Below, piece after piece: positions 35,641 to 44,139 of a DNA stretch of 64,000 nt (position 1 is the stretch's first letter; the number at the start of each line of letters is the position of its first letter). The position numbers and the translations under genes are program-made. Below the pieces are notes generated by a model. It did not search any database. It saw only the letters and a list, made by a program, of their open reading frames with translations, and had not been told where the DNA came from. The DNA comes from Billgrantia tianxiuensis (lineage in GTDB: Bacteria; Pseudomonadota; Gammaproteobacteria; Pseudomonadales; Halomonadaceae), in assembly GCF_009834345.1 (NCBI RefSeq), contig NZ_CP035042.1, forward strand, positions 372,001 to 436,000. Direction: 5' to 3'.

Positions 35641-36515
35641 ATGTCGCCGTCATTGAAGGGAATTCTTTTCATGTGTGCCGGCGTGCTCTGCCTGGCCATT
35701 GGCGATGCCATTGCCAAGTGGCTGGGCGAGGTGCACTCGCCGTTGCAGATCATCTTCTTTCGCACTCTGGTCTCGCTGCCGCTGATCGCCGTGCTGGCAC
35801 ACTTCGGTGGCGGATTGACCAAGCTACGCACTCGTCGGCCCGGGGTTCACCTGGTGCGCGGCCTGATCTACACCGGCACCATGGGCTTCTTCGTACTGGG
35901 GTTGACCATGCTGCCGCTGGCCGAGGCTACGGCCATTGCCTTTGCTGCACCGCTGTTCGTCACGCTGCTCTCGGTGCCGTTGCTCGGCGAGCGGGTCGAT
36001 TACCAGGTCGTGGCGGCTTCGCTGCTGGGCTTTGCCGGTGTGATGGTGGTGGTGCGGCCGGGGGCGAGGGCTTCCATCCCGGTGCGTTGGTCATGCTGGC
36101 CGCGGCGGTTTTCTATGCGTTGCTGATGATCACCTCACGACGCTACGGTGGCCGCGAGCATCTTTGGGCGATGGTGTTCTACATCACCCTGGTGCCGCTG
36201 GTGGTCTCCTCCGTCACCCTGCCATGGGTCTGGCAGACGCCCCATCCCTGGCATTGGCTGGGATTCCTCGGTGCCGGGGTCATCGGGGTGGGTGCCACGG
36301 CCTGCATCACCATGGCCTTTCGCTTCGCCCCGGCGGCCATCGCCGCACCGTTCGACTATACCGCCATGCTGTGGGCGGTACTGCTGGGGTGGTGGTTCTG
36401 GGGCGAGATGCCCGATGTGTGGGTTTTCGTCGGCAGCGCCTTGATCATCGGAAGCGGGCTGGGGATCGCTTATCATGATCGCCGGACCACGCTGAAGCGT
36501 CGCCCCACCTCGTGA
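35641..36515 (+). pseudogene. EamA/DMT-family membrane transporter, frameshifted
   Basis: The ATG follows GGGGAGG. The first frame encodes the N-terminal EamA repeat (GILFMCAGVLCLAIGDAIAKWLG through MLPLAEATAIAFAAPLFVTLLS). After the G run 36060-36064 the second frame gives GEGFHPGALVMLAAAVFYALLMITSRRYGG and the second EamA repeat to the end. One added G gives 292 codons, the usual size of about 290 residues and ten membrane segments. As sequenced, the product would stop after about five segments. Substrate unknown; such proteins export amino acids or small metabolites. Confidence 0.85.
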
Positions 36516-36678
36516 GGAAGCACAGCACAAATGCCTGCGCGAGCGAATCGCTGCGTTGCGCGGTGCGCGGAATCCTCACATATACCCCATATGCTCCGGT
36601 TCCTGTGCTCCGTGCGCCTTGCGCTTCATCTCGCTCGTCGATTTGTTCAGTGCTTCCCTAAGTGCCCGATCCTCTAGT

Positions 36679-37617
36679 CTACGTCTGGCTGGTCTGGTTG
36701 AGCCTCCAGCGCCGCCAGTGACGGGCCACCAGGCCATGCTTGGGCGCGGCGAGCAGGGCGACGAGGAAGAGCCCCGAGGCGACCAGTACGATGGCGCCGC
36801 CCGAGGCGACGTCCAGCCTGACCGAGAGCACCAGTCCCACCACGGCTGAGATCACGCCGACGCCGACCGAAATCGCCAGCATGGTGGTGAAACGATCGGT
36901 GAGCAGGTGGGCCGTGGCGCCGGGGGTGATCAGCATCGCCACCACCAGAATGATACCGACGGTTTCCAGGCTGGCGACGATGGTCAGCGTCAGCAGCAGG
37001 ATCAGGCCGTAGTGGATGACGCTGGTGTTGAAGCCCAGCGCCTGGGCCTGCTGCGGATCGAAGGTATAGAGCAGCAGCGGGCGATAGGCCAGCCAGACGA
37101 CCAGCAGCGCTACCAGGCTGGCCACCAGCGTGAGGATCAGTGCCGAGGTCTGCACGCCCAGCACGTTGCCGAAGAGGATGTGCATCAGGTGTGTGCTGGT
37201 GGCGATCTTGCTGATGATCACGATGCCCAACGCAAAGGCGGCGGTGAACATCAGTCCCATCGCCGCATCCGACTTGATGCGGGTGTGGCGCTCGATGGCG
37301 CCGATGCCCAGCGAGGTCAACGCCCCGGTGACGAAGGCGCCGATGAAGAACGGCCAGCCCAGCAGGTAGGCGATGGCCACGCCGGGCAGCACGGCATGGG
37401 AGATGGCGTCGCCCAGCAGCGACCAGCGCTTGAGCACCACGTAGCAGGAGAGCAGGCCGCAAATCGCTCCCACCAGCACCGAGGTAAGCAGGGCGCGCTG
37501 CATGAAGCGGTATTCGAAGGGCGCGGCCAGGTTCTCGGGCAGCAGGTTCACTACCATCATCAACAGAGCGGTCAGGGCGTCGATCATGCCAAGCGCCAGG
37601 CTTTCAAGCGGCAACAC
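36679..37617 (-). CDS. Metal (Mn/Zn/Fe) ABC transporter permease (ABC-3 family)
   Basis: The proposed GTG start at 37617 follows a good GGAGGTGAGC ribosome site and overlaps the ATPase gene by 14 bp; an ATG at 37587 lacks one. About 312 residues with eight to nine membrane segments. The ABC-3 signatures LLTSVLVGAICGLLSCYVVLKRWSLLGDAISHAVLPGVAIAYLLG and SLETVGIILVVAMLITPGATAHLLTDRF are present. The permease of a manganese-type transporter, judged by the mntR gene beside the operon. Confidence 0.9.
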   Translation of the reverse strand: MLPLESLALGMIDALTALLMMVVNLLPENLAAPFEYRFMQRALLTSVLVGAICGLLSCYVVLKRWSLLGDAISHAVLPGVAIAYLLGWPFFIGAFVTGALTSLGIGAIERHTRIKSDAAMGLMFTAAFALGIVIISKIATSTHLMHILFGNVLGVQTSALILTLVASLVALLVVWLAYRPLLLYTFDPQQAQALGFNTSVIHYGLILLLTLTIVASLETVGIILVVAMLITPGATAHLLTDRFTTMLAISVGVGVISAVVGLVLSVRLDVASGGAIVLVASGLFLVALLAAPKHGLVARHWRRWRLNQTSQT

Positions 37618-38392
37618 GCTCACCTCCGGGCAACGCTTCGCGGGCACCCACCGCCAGGCGCGCCAGCATGGCATCGCTGAGCATCTCGTCCGGCGTGCCC
37701 ATGCCGACCAGGGTGCGATTGATCAGCAGGACGTTGTCGGCATACAAGCGGGCGCTGGGCATGTCATGAGTCACCATGATGATCGTACGCCCGATGCTTC
37801 GCTCGCGCTCGAGCGTGTTCAGTATCAGCGTTTCGCTGGGAGGGTCCACCCCCGCCAGCGGCTCGTCGAGCAGCAGAATCCTGGCCTGCTGTGCCAGGGC
37901 GCGTGCCAGCATCACCCGCTTCTTCTGTCCGCCGGAAAGCTCGCCGATGGGACGTGCGGCATGGTCGGCCATATCGACGGCTTCCAGCGCGGCCTCCACG
38001 GCCTGGCGGTGGCTGGGGTTGGCCCACTGCCTCGGTAGCAGCCGCTGCCATAAGGAATCATGGCGCATCAGGCCGTAGCGACCGGTCAGCACCGTGTCGC
38101 GCACCGAAATGGGAAAGTCCCACTCCATGCGCTCCTGTTGGGCCATGTAGGCGATGCTGCCGGCCCTGCGCTGCGAGGCCGCACTCTGACCCAGTATCTT
38201 CAGCTCGCCGCGCAGCGGCGCGAGGCTGCCGATCATCAGGTTGAGCAGGCTCGACTTGCCCGCGCCGTTGGGACCGACGATAGCCGTCCACTGCCCTTGG
38301 GGCAGCGAGAGGGAAATGTCTTCGAGCACGGGCTGCTGGTGGTAGGCCGCCCACAGCCGTCGTGCTTCGAGTGCGGGGACCGAATCAGTCAT
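37604..38392 (-). CDS. Metal ABC transporter ATP-binding protein (MntB/SitB-like)
   Basis: 262 residues. Walker A GPNGAGKSSLLN, Q-loop YMAQQERMEWDFPISVRDTVLTGRYG (typical of Mn/Zn ATPases), signature LSGGQKKRVMLARALA, Walker B ILLLDEPLAGVD, H-loop MVTHDMPSARLYAD. It overlaps the binding-protein gene by 8 bp and the permease by 14 bp, in one leftward operon. Confidence 0.92.
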   Translation of the reverse strand: MTDSVPALEARRLWAAYHQQPVLEDISLSLPQGQWTAIVGPNGAGKSSLLNLMIGSLAPLRGELKILGQSAASQRRAGSIAYMAQQERMEWDFPISVRDTVLTGRYGLMRHDSLWQRLLPRQWANPSHRQAVEAALEAVDMADHAARPIGELSGGQKKRVMLARALAQQARILLLDEPLAGVDPPSETLILNTLERERSIGRTIIMVTHDMPSARLYADNVLLINRTLVGMGTPDEMLSDAMLARLAVGAREALPGGERVAA

Positions 38393-39299
38393 GTCCGCCT
38401 CCCAGGGCTTCGATCAGCAGCGCCACATTGTGGCGCAGCATGGCAGGGTAGTTCGGCGCCTCGCCGTCCGGCTCGCTGAGCGAGTCGACGTAGAGGGGGC
38501 CGGCGATCTGCACCTCGGTTTCGTTGGCCACGCTGCGCACGTGGCGGTCGGAAATGGTGCTCTCCCAGAAGATGGCAGCCGGTTTCCGCTCTTCTATCTT
38601 GTCGACGATACGCATGATCTGTCGCGGCGAGCCTTCTTCCTCGGCATTGGTGCCCCAGATGCCGTCGTGCTCGAAGCCGAAGGCATCGGCAAAGTAGACG
38701 AAGGCCGCCTCGCTGGTAATGAGCAGGCGCCGCTCCTCGGGTAGCGCGGCGAGGGCGTCGGTCAGCTCCTCGTGCAGGGCATGCAGCGACTCGCCCAGCG
38801 CGTCGGCACGCGCGTGGAAGGCCTCGGCAGCGGCGGGCCTGGCCTCGGCCAGGGCCTCGGCGATCACCCGGGCGTATTCGGCGACGGCGCGCGGATCCAT
38901 CCACATGTGCGGATCGGTTTCGCCGGCGAGTTCTCCAGTGGCGATCGGCAGGGTGGCATAGCCGCTCTCCTCTGCCAGGGCGACCAGCGGCACGCCGTCG
39001 CCCACGGTGGCCTCGACCTGGCCGATCCACTGCTCGAGGCCATAGCCGTTGTAGAACACGACTTCGGCCTTCTCGAGGGCGATGAAGTTGCTCGGCACCA
39101 GTTCCCACTCGTGCACTTCTGCGCCGACCGGGGTCAATACCGCCACCTCGGCAGCATCGCCCGCTACCTCGCGCACCAAGTCGCCCAGCACGGAAAAGGT
39201 GGCCGCCACTCTGAGCGGGGCCTCTCCGGCATGGGTCGTCATGAACGGCAGGGATAGCGCAAGGACGCTGAGCAGCTTCACTCCCTTGGGAAGGGGCAT
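38385..39299 (-). CDS. Metal ABC transporter substrate-binding protein (Mn-type cluster A-I)
   Basis: 304 residues, ribosome site GGAGAT. A signal peptide (MPLPKGVKLLSVLALSLPFMTTHA) is followed by the TroA fold APLRVAATFSVLGDLVREVAGD. Likely metal ligands are the His in AEVHEWELVP, the His in DPHMWMDPR, a Glu in the ITSEAAFVYFADAFG region and a late Asp (YVDSLSEPDG). There is no His-rich loop, unlike the ZnuA at 61171, which favours manganese or iron. An MntR-type box lies 69 bp upstream. Confidence 0.9.
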   Translation of the reverse strand: MPLPKGVKLLSVLALSLPFMTTHAGEAPLRVAATFSVLGDLVREVAGDAAEVAVLTPVGAEVHEWELVPSNFIALEKAEVVFYNGYGLEQWIGQVEATVGDGVPLVALAEESGYATLPIATGELAGETDPHMWMDPRAVAEYARVIAEALAEARPAAAEAFHARADALGESLHALHEELTDALAALPEERRLLITSEAAFVYFADAFGFEHDGIWGTNAEEEGSPRQIMRIVDKIEERKPAAIFWESTISDRHVRSVANETEVQIAGPLYVDSLSEPDGEAPNYPAMLRHNVALLIEALGGGHD

Positions 39300-39367
39300 C
39301 GATCGATCTCCTTTAGCGCAGGTCGTTGAAGCATGGTTGTTTCATTTCAGTGAGTTTCTAAGTGCAT

Positions 39368-39383
39368 GGCTAATATTTTAGCC
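39368..39383. promoter_or_regulatory. MntR-type operator between the Mn transporter and mntR
   Basis: GGCTAATATTTTAGCC is a perfect GGCTAA / TTAGCC inverted repeat with a 4-bp centre. It lies between the divergent metal transporter operon and the mntR gene, so one bound MntR dimer could repress both. Confidence 0.65.
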
Positions 39384-39463
39384 AAGGTTAAGTTGTAGGG
39401 TAGTAGGAAATCTCTATCGGGCGCCAGTTGCTGCCCTATCAGGACTTTGGCTATATTGGCGCG

Positions 39464-39946
39464 ATGACCGACTCCCCGAACGATGTGACGCCGGATCGCC
39501 TTTGCAAGGCGGATGCCCTGCCGCCCAGCGACCAGCATGCGCAGCAGTACGTTGCCGTGCGCAACGCCCATGAAACCGAGCTTCTCGAAGATTACGTAGA
39601 GCTGATCGCCGATCTGCTGGAGCATCAGGGTGAGGCGCGCGCGACGGATATCGCTGCCCGTATGGGAGTCAGCCAGGCCACGGTGTCGAAGACGGTGACC
39701 CGGCTCAAGGCGCTGGGGCTGGTCTCCAGCAAGCCCTACCGCTCGCTGTTCCTGACCGAAAAAGGGGAGGCGATGGCGGTGATGTCGCACCAGCGACATG
39801 CCATCGTGCTGCAGTTCCTGCGTGCCCTCGGGGTCAGCGATCGCACCGCGCGTATCGATGCCGAAGGCATGGAGCACCACGTCAGCCAGGAGACCCTGGA
39901 CATCATGCAGCGCTTCACTCGCGAGCAGGAGCGCCGCGGCTCCTGA
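39464..39946 (+). CDS. mntR: Manganese-responsive DtxR-family regulator MntR
   Basis: 160 residues from the ATG at 39464; an upstream TTG at 39428 is possible and neither has a good ribosome site. The winged helix EDYVELIADLLEHQGEARATDIAARMGVSQATVSKTVTRLKALGL and the dimerisation/metal region AEGMEHHVSQETLDIMQRF match E. coli-type MntR, which lacks the SH3 domain of DtxR. The metal ligands E-x-x-H-H are present in EGMEHHVS. Divergent from the transporter it probably controls. Confidence 0.93.
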   Translation: MTDSPNDVTPDRLCKADALPPSDQHAQQYVAVRNAHETELLEDYVELIADLLEHQGEARATDIAARMGVSQATVSKTVTRLKALGLVSSKPYRSLFLTEKGEAMAVMSHQRHAIVLQFLRALGVSDRTARIDAEGMEHHVSQETLDIMQRFTREQERRGS

Positions 39947-39981
39947 GTCGATGCCGTGGCTGCCCGTCACTCACCATGCTT

Positions 39982-40596
39982 TCAATCGTCGAAGAACGCC
40001 CGGGCGGCAGCCTCGGGGTCGGGCTGGCCGCAGATCGCCGACACCACCGCCGGCCCCTTTGCGCCTGCCCCCCATACCTGCCTGGCATGCTCTGCCTTGA
40101 GTCCGCCAATGGCCACCGCCGGTAGTGGGCTTGCCGCCACCAGCGCGGCCAGGCCATCGAAGCCCAGCGGTGTGGCGTGGTCACGTTTGGTCGAGGTGGC
40201 GAAGACCGGGCCGAAACCGAGGTAGTCGAGCGCAACCGGGTCGATGTGGGCAAGCTGCGTATGGTTCTGCACCGAGAGGCCGAGAATCGCCTCTTCGCCC
40301 AAGGCGCTGCGGGCCGCCGCCACGTCGCCGTCGTCCTGACCCATGTGCAGGCCGTCGGCGCCGCTCTCCATCGCTACCGCCAGGCGATCGTTGATGATCA
40401 GCGGCACGCCGCTGCCGGCCAATGCGGCCTTGAGACGGCGCGCCTGATCGATCATTTCGCCATCGCTGGCCCGCTTGTCGCGCAGCTGCACGACGGTGAC
40501 CCCACCACGCACCGCGGCGACCACGGTCTCCACCAGGCCATGACGGGCGCAGAGCTCGGGGTCGGTTACCAGATAGAGGGAAAGGTCGAGTGGCAT
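39982..40596 (-). CDS. thiE: Thiamine-phosphate synthase
   Basis: 204 residues. YLVTDPELCARHG, VTVVQLRDKRASDGEM, LIINDRLAVAMESGADGLHMGQDD, FGPVFATSTKRDHATPLGFDGL and PAVAIGGLKAEHARQVWGAGAKGPAVVSAICG are all ThiE blocks, including the pyrophosphate- and thiazole-phosphate-binding loops. It joins HMP-PP and thiazole phosphate to make thiamine phosphate. Stand-alone, with no TPP riboswitch seen in the 55-bp upstream gap. Confidence 0.95.
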   Translation of the reverse strand: MPLDLSLYLVTDPELCARHGLVETVVAAVRGGVTVVQLRDKRASDGEMIDQARRLKAALAGSGVPLIINDRLAVAMESGADGLHMGQDDGDVAAARSALGEEAILGLSVQNHTQLAHIDPVALDYLGFGPVFATSTKRDHATPLGFDGLAALVAASPLPAVAIGGLKAEHARQVWGAGAKGPAVVSAICGQPDPEAAARAFFDD

Positions 40597-40651
40597 GGCA
40601 GCACCGATATGATTGGGAAGCCCCTCATCTTACCTCCGCTGAGCCCCTGGG

Positions 40652-41176
40652 TCAGGGGGCCGGGCCGGCGGCACCCAAAAATCGATCCTGCCAGTAATCG
40701 ATATGCAGCGGCACGCTGGTGACCTTACGCCCGCTGCCCGGAGCGTGAATCATTTGGCCGTTACCGCGATAGATGCCGACATGGGTGGCCTTGCGCCGGT
40801 CGCCAAAGAACAACAGGTCGCCGGGCTGTGCGCGATCGACGGCCGGCAGCGCCCGGTACTGCTCGTCGGCGGTGCGCGGAACCTGGATGCCGGCCGAACG
40901 ATAGGCCATTTCCACCAGTCCGGAGCAGTCGAGTCCCTCCGGCGAATTGCCGCCCAGACGGTAAGGCGTGCCCAAGGCATTCTTGGCGGTGGCGAGTATC
41001 AGGGCGCGTTCGATGGAAAGAGCGTCGCTGCGCGGGTCATGGGTGGCCAGGTCGCGGCTGGCACAGCCGGCCAGCAGGGCCAACGCCAGCAGGCAGGCCA
41101 GATGGCGGAAAAGGCGTCCAGCGTGGTGACTGAACAGCCTCGACGTAAGCGGGGTTGGCGGGGATGAGGTCGGCAT
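40652..41176 (-). CDS. NlpC/P60 family lipoprotein, putative peptidoglycan endopeptidase
   Basis: 174 residues. A rather long N-terminal region precedes the lipobox LALLAGC (Cys about 38). The NlpC/P60 domain has the catalytic Cys in LDCSGLVEMAYRSAG, the His in THVGIYRGNGQ, and a third polar residue in MIHAPGSGRKV. Resembles Spr/MepS-type enzymes that cut D-Glu/mDap cross-links and let the wall expand. Start uncertain because the leader before the hydrophobic core is long. Confidence 0.9.
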   Translation of the reverse strand: MPTSSPPTPLTSRLFSHHAGRLFRHLACLLALALLAGCASRDLATHDPRSDALSIERALILATAKNALGTPYRLGGNSPEGLDCSGLVEMAYRSAGIQVPRTADEQYRALPAVDRAQPGDLLFFGDRRKATHVGIYRGNGQMIHAPGSGRKVTSVPLHIDYWQDRFLGAAGPAP

Positions 41177-41311
41177 CGTCAGTCGCTCTACGCAGCGGTA
41201 CTTTTCCTACTTTAGCGTGAACCGGGGGCGTATTGCAGCGGCTGGCGGCTGGAAAAACGTCGAAGCGACCCGCATCATCGAGAGCCCATGCCACAGCCTA
41301 AGGAGAGAAGC

Positions 41312-41845
41312 ATGAGCTTCAAGGGAGAGCAGCATCCCGGTGTGCAGGCGCCCACGGCGGATTCGCAGGGCTTTCGCCTCAACCACACGATGCTGCGGAT
41401 CAAGGATCCAGAGAAGTCGCTGGCCTTCTACACGCGGGTGTTCGGCATGCAGGTCATGCGCCGCCTCGATTTCGAAGAGATGGGGTTCTCGCTCTATTTC
41501 CTGGCCAAGCTGGACGAAAACGAGCAGATACCCGAAGAAAAAGGCGAACGCACGGTGTGGACCTTCCGCCAGAAAGGCCTGCTCGAGCTGACCCACAACT
41601 GGGGTACCGAGAGCCAGGACGACTTCGCCTATCACGACGGCAACGCCCAGCCCCAGGGCTTTGGCCATATCTGCTTCTCGGTACCGGATCTCGAGGCCGC
41701 CGAGGCGTGGTTCGATGCCAACGAGGTGGAATTCGTGAAGCGCTCGGACCAAGGCAAGATGAAGGACGTCGTGTTCGTCAAGGACGTGGACGGCTACTGG
41801 ATCGAGGTGGTCCAGGCCGACCGCCTGACTGCCCTGGGGGATTGA
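41312..41845 (+). CDS. gloA: Lactoylglutathione lyase (glyoxalase I)
   Basis: The ATG at 41312 follows TAAGGAGAG. 177 residues. Metal ligands are His in LNHTMLRIKD, Glu in LLELTHNWG, His in GFGHICFSVPD and Glu in YWIEVVQA. This longer type (about 175-180 residues, WGTESQDDFAYHDGN insert) resembles eukaryotic and zinc-dependent GloA, not the short nickel type. It isomerises the methylglyoxal-glutathione adduct. Confidence 0.94.
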   Translation: MSFKGEQHPGVQAPTADSQGFRLNHTMLRIKDPEKSLAFYTRVFGMQVMRRLDFEEMGFSLYFLAKLDENEQIPEEKGERTVWTFRQKGLLELTHNWGTESQDDFAYHDGNAQPQGFGHICFSVPDLEAAEAWFDANEVEFVKRSDQGKMKDVVFVKDVDGYWIEVVQADRLTALGD

Positions 41846-41863
41846 TCCGATCCCGGGCCGCCC

Positions 41864-42601
41864 TCAGGCGAAGGCGTAGACATCCATCGCCAGCACCCCG
41901 TGCTCCACGCTGTGGTGCAGCCGGCTGGCTTCGCCGCCCGCGCCCAGCGCTACCAGCAGCGGCTGGAAGTGCTCCGGCGTGGGGTGGTTGCGCCGCGCCT
42001 GGGGCGCGGCTTCCCACGCCAGCAGCGCGTCGCGCTCGCCGTTCGTCAATCTCTCGTGCACCCAGTCGGCGAACTCGCCGACCCAGGCCGGCGTCGGTGC
42101 GCCCTGCACCTGCATCTCGCTGAGGTTGTGGGTCAGGCTGCCCGAGCCGACTATCAGCACGCCCTCTGAGCGCAACACTGCCAGTGTTGTGCCGATATCG
42201 ACCAGCGCCTGATTCGACCAGCTCACCGGCAGCGACAGCGATACCACCGGCACCTCGGCGGCGGGAAACATCAGCGACAGCGGCACCCAGGCGCCGTGGT
42301 CCAGGCCCCGTTCCACCGGCACGGCGTTGAGCGTGCGTGCCAGGCGCAGCGCCAGCTCGGGGTCGCCCGGCACCGGGTACTGGCACTCGTAGAGTTCGCG
42401 GGGAAAGCCGCCGAAGTCGTGGATGGTCTCGGGTCGCTGGCTGACGCTTACCAGCAGGCACTCGCTGGCCCAGTGGGCCGAGACCACCACGATGGCCTTG
42501 GGTGACATCCCGGCGCCGAGTTCACGCAGGAAATCATGGGCCGGCCCCGGGGTGAGGGCCAGCATGGGCGAGCCGTGGGAAATGAACAGGCTGGGCAACA
42601 T
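41864..42601 (-). CDS. DODA-type extradiol aromatic-ring-opening dioxygenase (YgiD-like)
   Basis: 245 residues, ribosome site AAGGAG. The class III extradiol dioxygenase fold begins LFISHGSPMLALTPGPAHDFLREL. VVVSAHWASE, GLDHGAWVPLSLMFP and GSGSLTHNL provide the His ligands. Resembles bacterial 4,5-DOPA dioxygenase YgiD. The physiological substrate in bacteria is uncertain. Downstream of the DoxX gene on the same strand. Confidence 0.88.
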   Translation of the reverse strand: MLPSLFISHGSPMLALTPGPAHDFLRELGAGMSPKAIVVVSAHWASECLLVSVSQRPETIHDFGGFPRELYECQYPVPGDPELALRLARTLNAVPVERGLDHGAWVPLSLMFPAAEVPVVSLSLPVSWSNQALVDIGTTLAVLRSEGVLIVGSGSLTHNLSEMQVQGAPTPAWVGEFADWVHERLTNGERDALLAWEAAPQARRNHPTPEHFQPLLVALGAGGEASRLHHSVEHGVLAMDVYAFA

Positions 42602-42632
42602 GGCATAGCTCCTTGCAAAAGCTCCTCGAAGG

Positions 42633-42654
42633 CTGGCGCCGCGGGCGGCGCCAG
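42633..42654 (-). terminator. Hairpin downstream of the DoxX gene
   Basis: CTGGCGCC-GCGGGC-GGCGCCAG, an 8-bp stem. On the minus strand a CTTTTGC stretch follows about 15 bp beyond the stem. It may separate the doxX and dioxygenase transcripts. Confidence 0.55.
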
Positions 42655-42680
42655 GCAGTGGGCCAGTTCAGGCAGAGAGG

Positions 42681-43124
42681 TCAGGCGAAGCGGCGGCTGA
42701 CGACGAAGCTGCCGCTGCCGAGGCCGGCCTGGACCAGCAGGGCGATGGCCCAGAACACCGGGTACTCCCAGCCGCCGCCCGGGTTGGAGAAGACCCAGCC
42801 GTTGCCGGCATGAGCCCAGGCGGCGCCGAGCAGGATGGGCACCAGGGCCAGGCTCACCCAGCGAGTGTAGATGCCGAGCACCAGCGCCAGGCCGCCGCCG
42901 ACTTCGGCCAGAATGGTCAGGTAGGCGATGAAGGCGGGCAGGCCGAGCGACTCGAAGAAGCCTACGGTGCCGGGCACGGTGAAGACGAACACCTTGAGCA
43001 GGCCGTGGGCCAGGGCCATGATGCCGAGCGACACACGCAGCAGGGCGGTGGCATGGGCCTGGTTTTGAGACTGGATCTGAGCTTGAGCAGGTGCAGCGGC
43101 AAGCGGGGTAGCGGTGGTTTGCAT
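42681..43124 (-). CDS. DoxX family membrane protein
   Basis: 147 residues from the ATG at 43124 (GGAGTT ribosome site). Four membrane segments. LLRVSLGIMALAHGLLKVF, LPAFIAYLTILAEVGGGLALVLGIYTRWVSLAL and GWEYPVFWAIALLVQAGLG are typical of DoxX. An Ala/Gln-rich N-terminal tail of about 30 residues precedes the first helix. Function in bacteria is poorly defined (oxidative and thiol stress associations). The LysR gene upstream is a likely regulator. Confidence 0.88.
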   Translation of the reverse strand: MQTTATPLAAAPAQAQIQSQNQAHATALLRVSLGIMALAHGLLKVFVFTVPGTVGFFESLGLPAFIAYLTILAEVGGGLALVLGIYTRWVSLALVPILLGAAWAHAGNGWVFSNPGGGWEYPVFWAIALLVQAGLGSGSFVVSRRFA

Positions 43125-43206
43125 GGGAAAGAACTCCGTTGTTGTCAGGGATGCCTTCACTCTACGCCGCACTTGACTCGGGATAATCCTCTCCAGGTGA
43201 ACAACT

Positions 43207-44121
43207 TTATTGCGCAATGGGCGACAATCCCATCTCGCGCTCCCACTCGGGGGGATCGCCCCAGGCCTCGGCGAGATAGTCGAGCAGCCGCTCGACCTTG
43301 GCCGGCAGGTGGCGTCGCGCCGGGTAGACGCCGTAGATCCCCAGGGTGATCGGCTCCTCGTTTTGCAGCAGCGGTACCAGGCGCCCCTGGCAAATGCTCT
43401 CGGTGATCAGAAAGCTCGGCTGATGGGCGATGCCCAGCCCGGCTTCGGCGGCATGGGTCAGCACATCGCCGTTGTTGCTCTCCAGCGGCCCGTGAACCGT
43501 GAGGCGCTGCCCGCCGAACTGCCACTCGCTGCCGCCGGTGGTGCGATAGCGCAGGCAGCGGTGCTCGGTCAGCTCCGCCAGGCTGCGCGGCTCGCCGTAG
43601 CGGGCCAGGTACTCGGGCGAGGCGCACGCTATCATGCGGCAGCGCGCCAGCCGCCGTGCCACCAGAGTGGAGTCGGGCAGGCTGCCGATGCGGATGGCCA
43701 GGTCGTAGCCCTCTTCCAGCAGATCCACCCGGCGGTCGTTGAGGTCGAGGCGTACCTCCAGCGCAGGATGCTCGACCATGAAGCGCGTGATCAGCGGCGA
43801 GAGAAAGCGCATGCCGAAGGACATCGGGCCGTTGACCCGCAGCCGTCCGCACACCTCGGTGCTGCCGGCGCCCAGCTCGGCCTCGGCCTCATCCAGCGCT
43901 TGCAGGATGCCCTGGGCGCTGGCCAGGTAGCTCTCGCCGGCCTCGGTGAGGTGCAGGCGCCGGGTGGTTCGCTGCAACAGGCGCACCCCCAGGTGGCTCT
44001 CGAGCTCCATGATCAGACGCGAGATGCGCGTACGCGACAGGTCCAGCGTTTCCGCCGCCCGGGTGTAGCTGCCGAGTTCGGCGACCCGCACGAAGGCGGT
44101 CATGGCATCCAGCAGGTTCAT
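43207..44121 (-). CDS. LysR family transcriptional regulator (CrgA/DsdC-like group)
   Basis: 304 residues. HTH: MNLLDAMTAFVRVAELGSYTRAAETLDLSRTRISRLIMELESHLGVRLLQRTTRRLHLTEAG, then the substrate domain (PMSFGMRFLSPLITRFMVEHPALEVRLDLNDRRVDLLEEGYDLAIRIG), the subgroup that acts on quinone- and aldehyde-response genes. It precedes doxX on the same strand and follows the lipocalin-like lipoprotein gene. Confidence 0.9.
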   Translation of the reverse strand: MNLLDAMTAFVRVAELGSYTRAAETLDLSRTRISRLIMELESHLGVRLLQRTTRRLHLTEAGESYLASAQGILQALDEAEAELGAGSTEVCGRLRVNGPMSFGMRFLSPLITRFMVEHPALEVRLDLNDRRVDLLEEGYDLAIRIGSLPDSTLVARRLARCRMIACASPEYLARYGEPRSLAELTEHRCLRYRTTGGSEWQFGGQRLTVHGPLESNNGDVLTHAAEAGLGIAHQPSFLITESICQGRLVPLLQNEEPITLGIYGVYPARRHLPAKVERLLDYLAEAWGDPPEWEREMGLSPIAQ

Positions 44122-44139
44122 GGGATCTCCTCGCGCACC

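Noticed and set aside
40597..40651. Possible TPP riboswitch before thiE
   Set aside because: The gap is only 55 bp and lacks the CUGAGA and ACCUGAUC-type conserved boxes.
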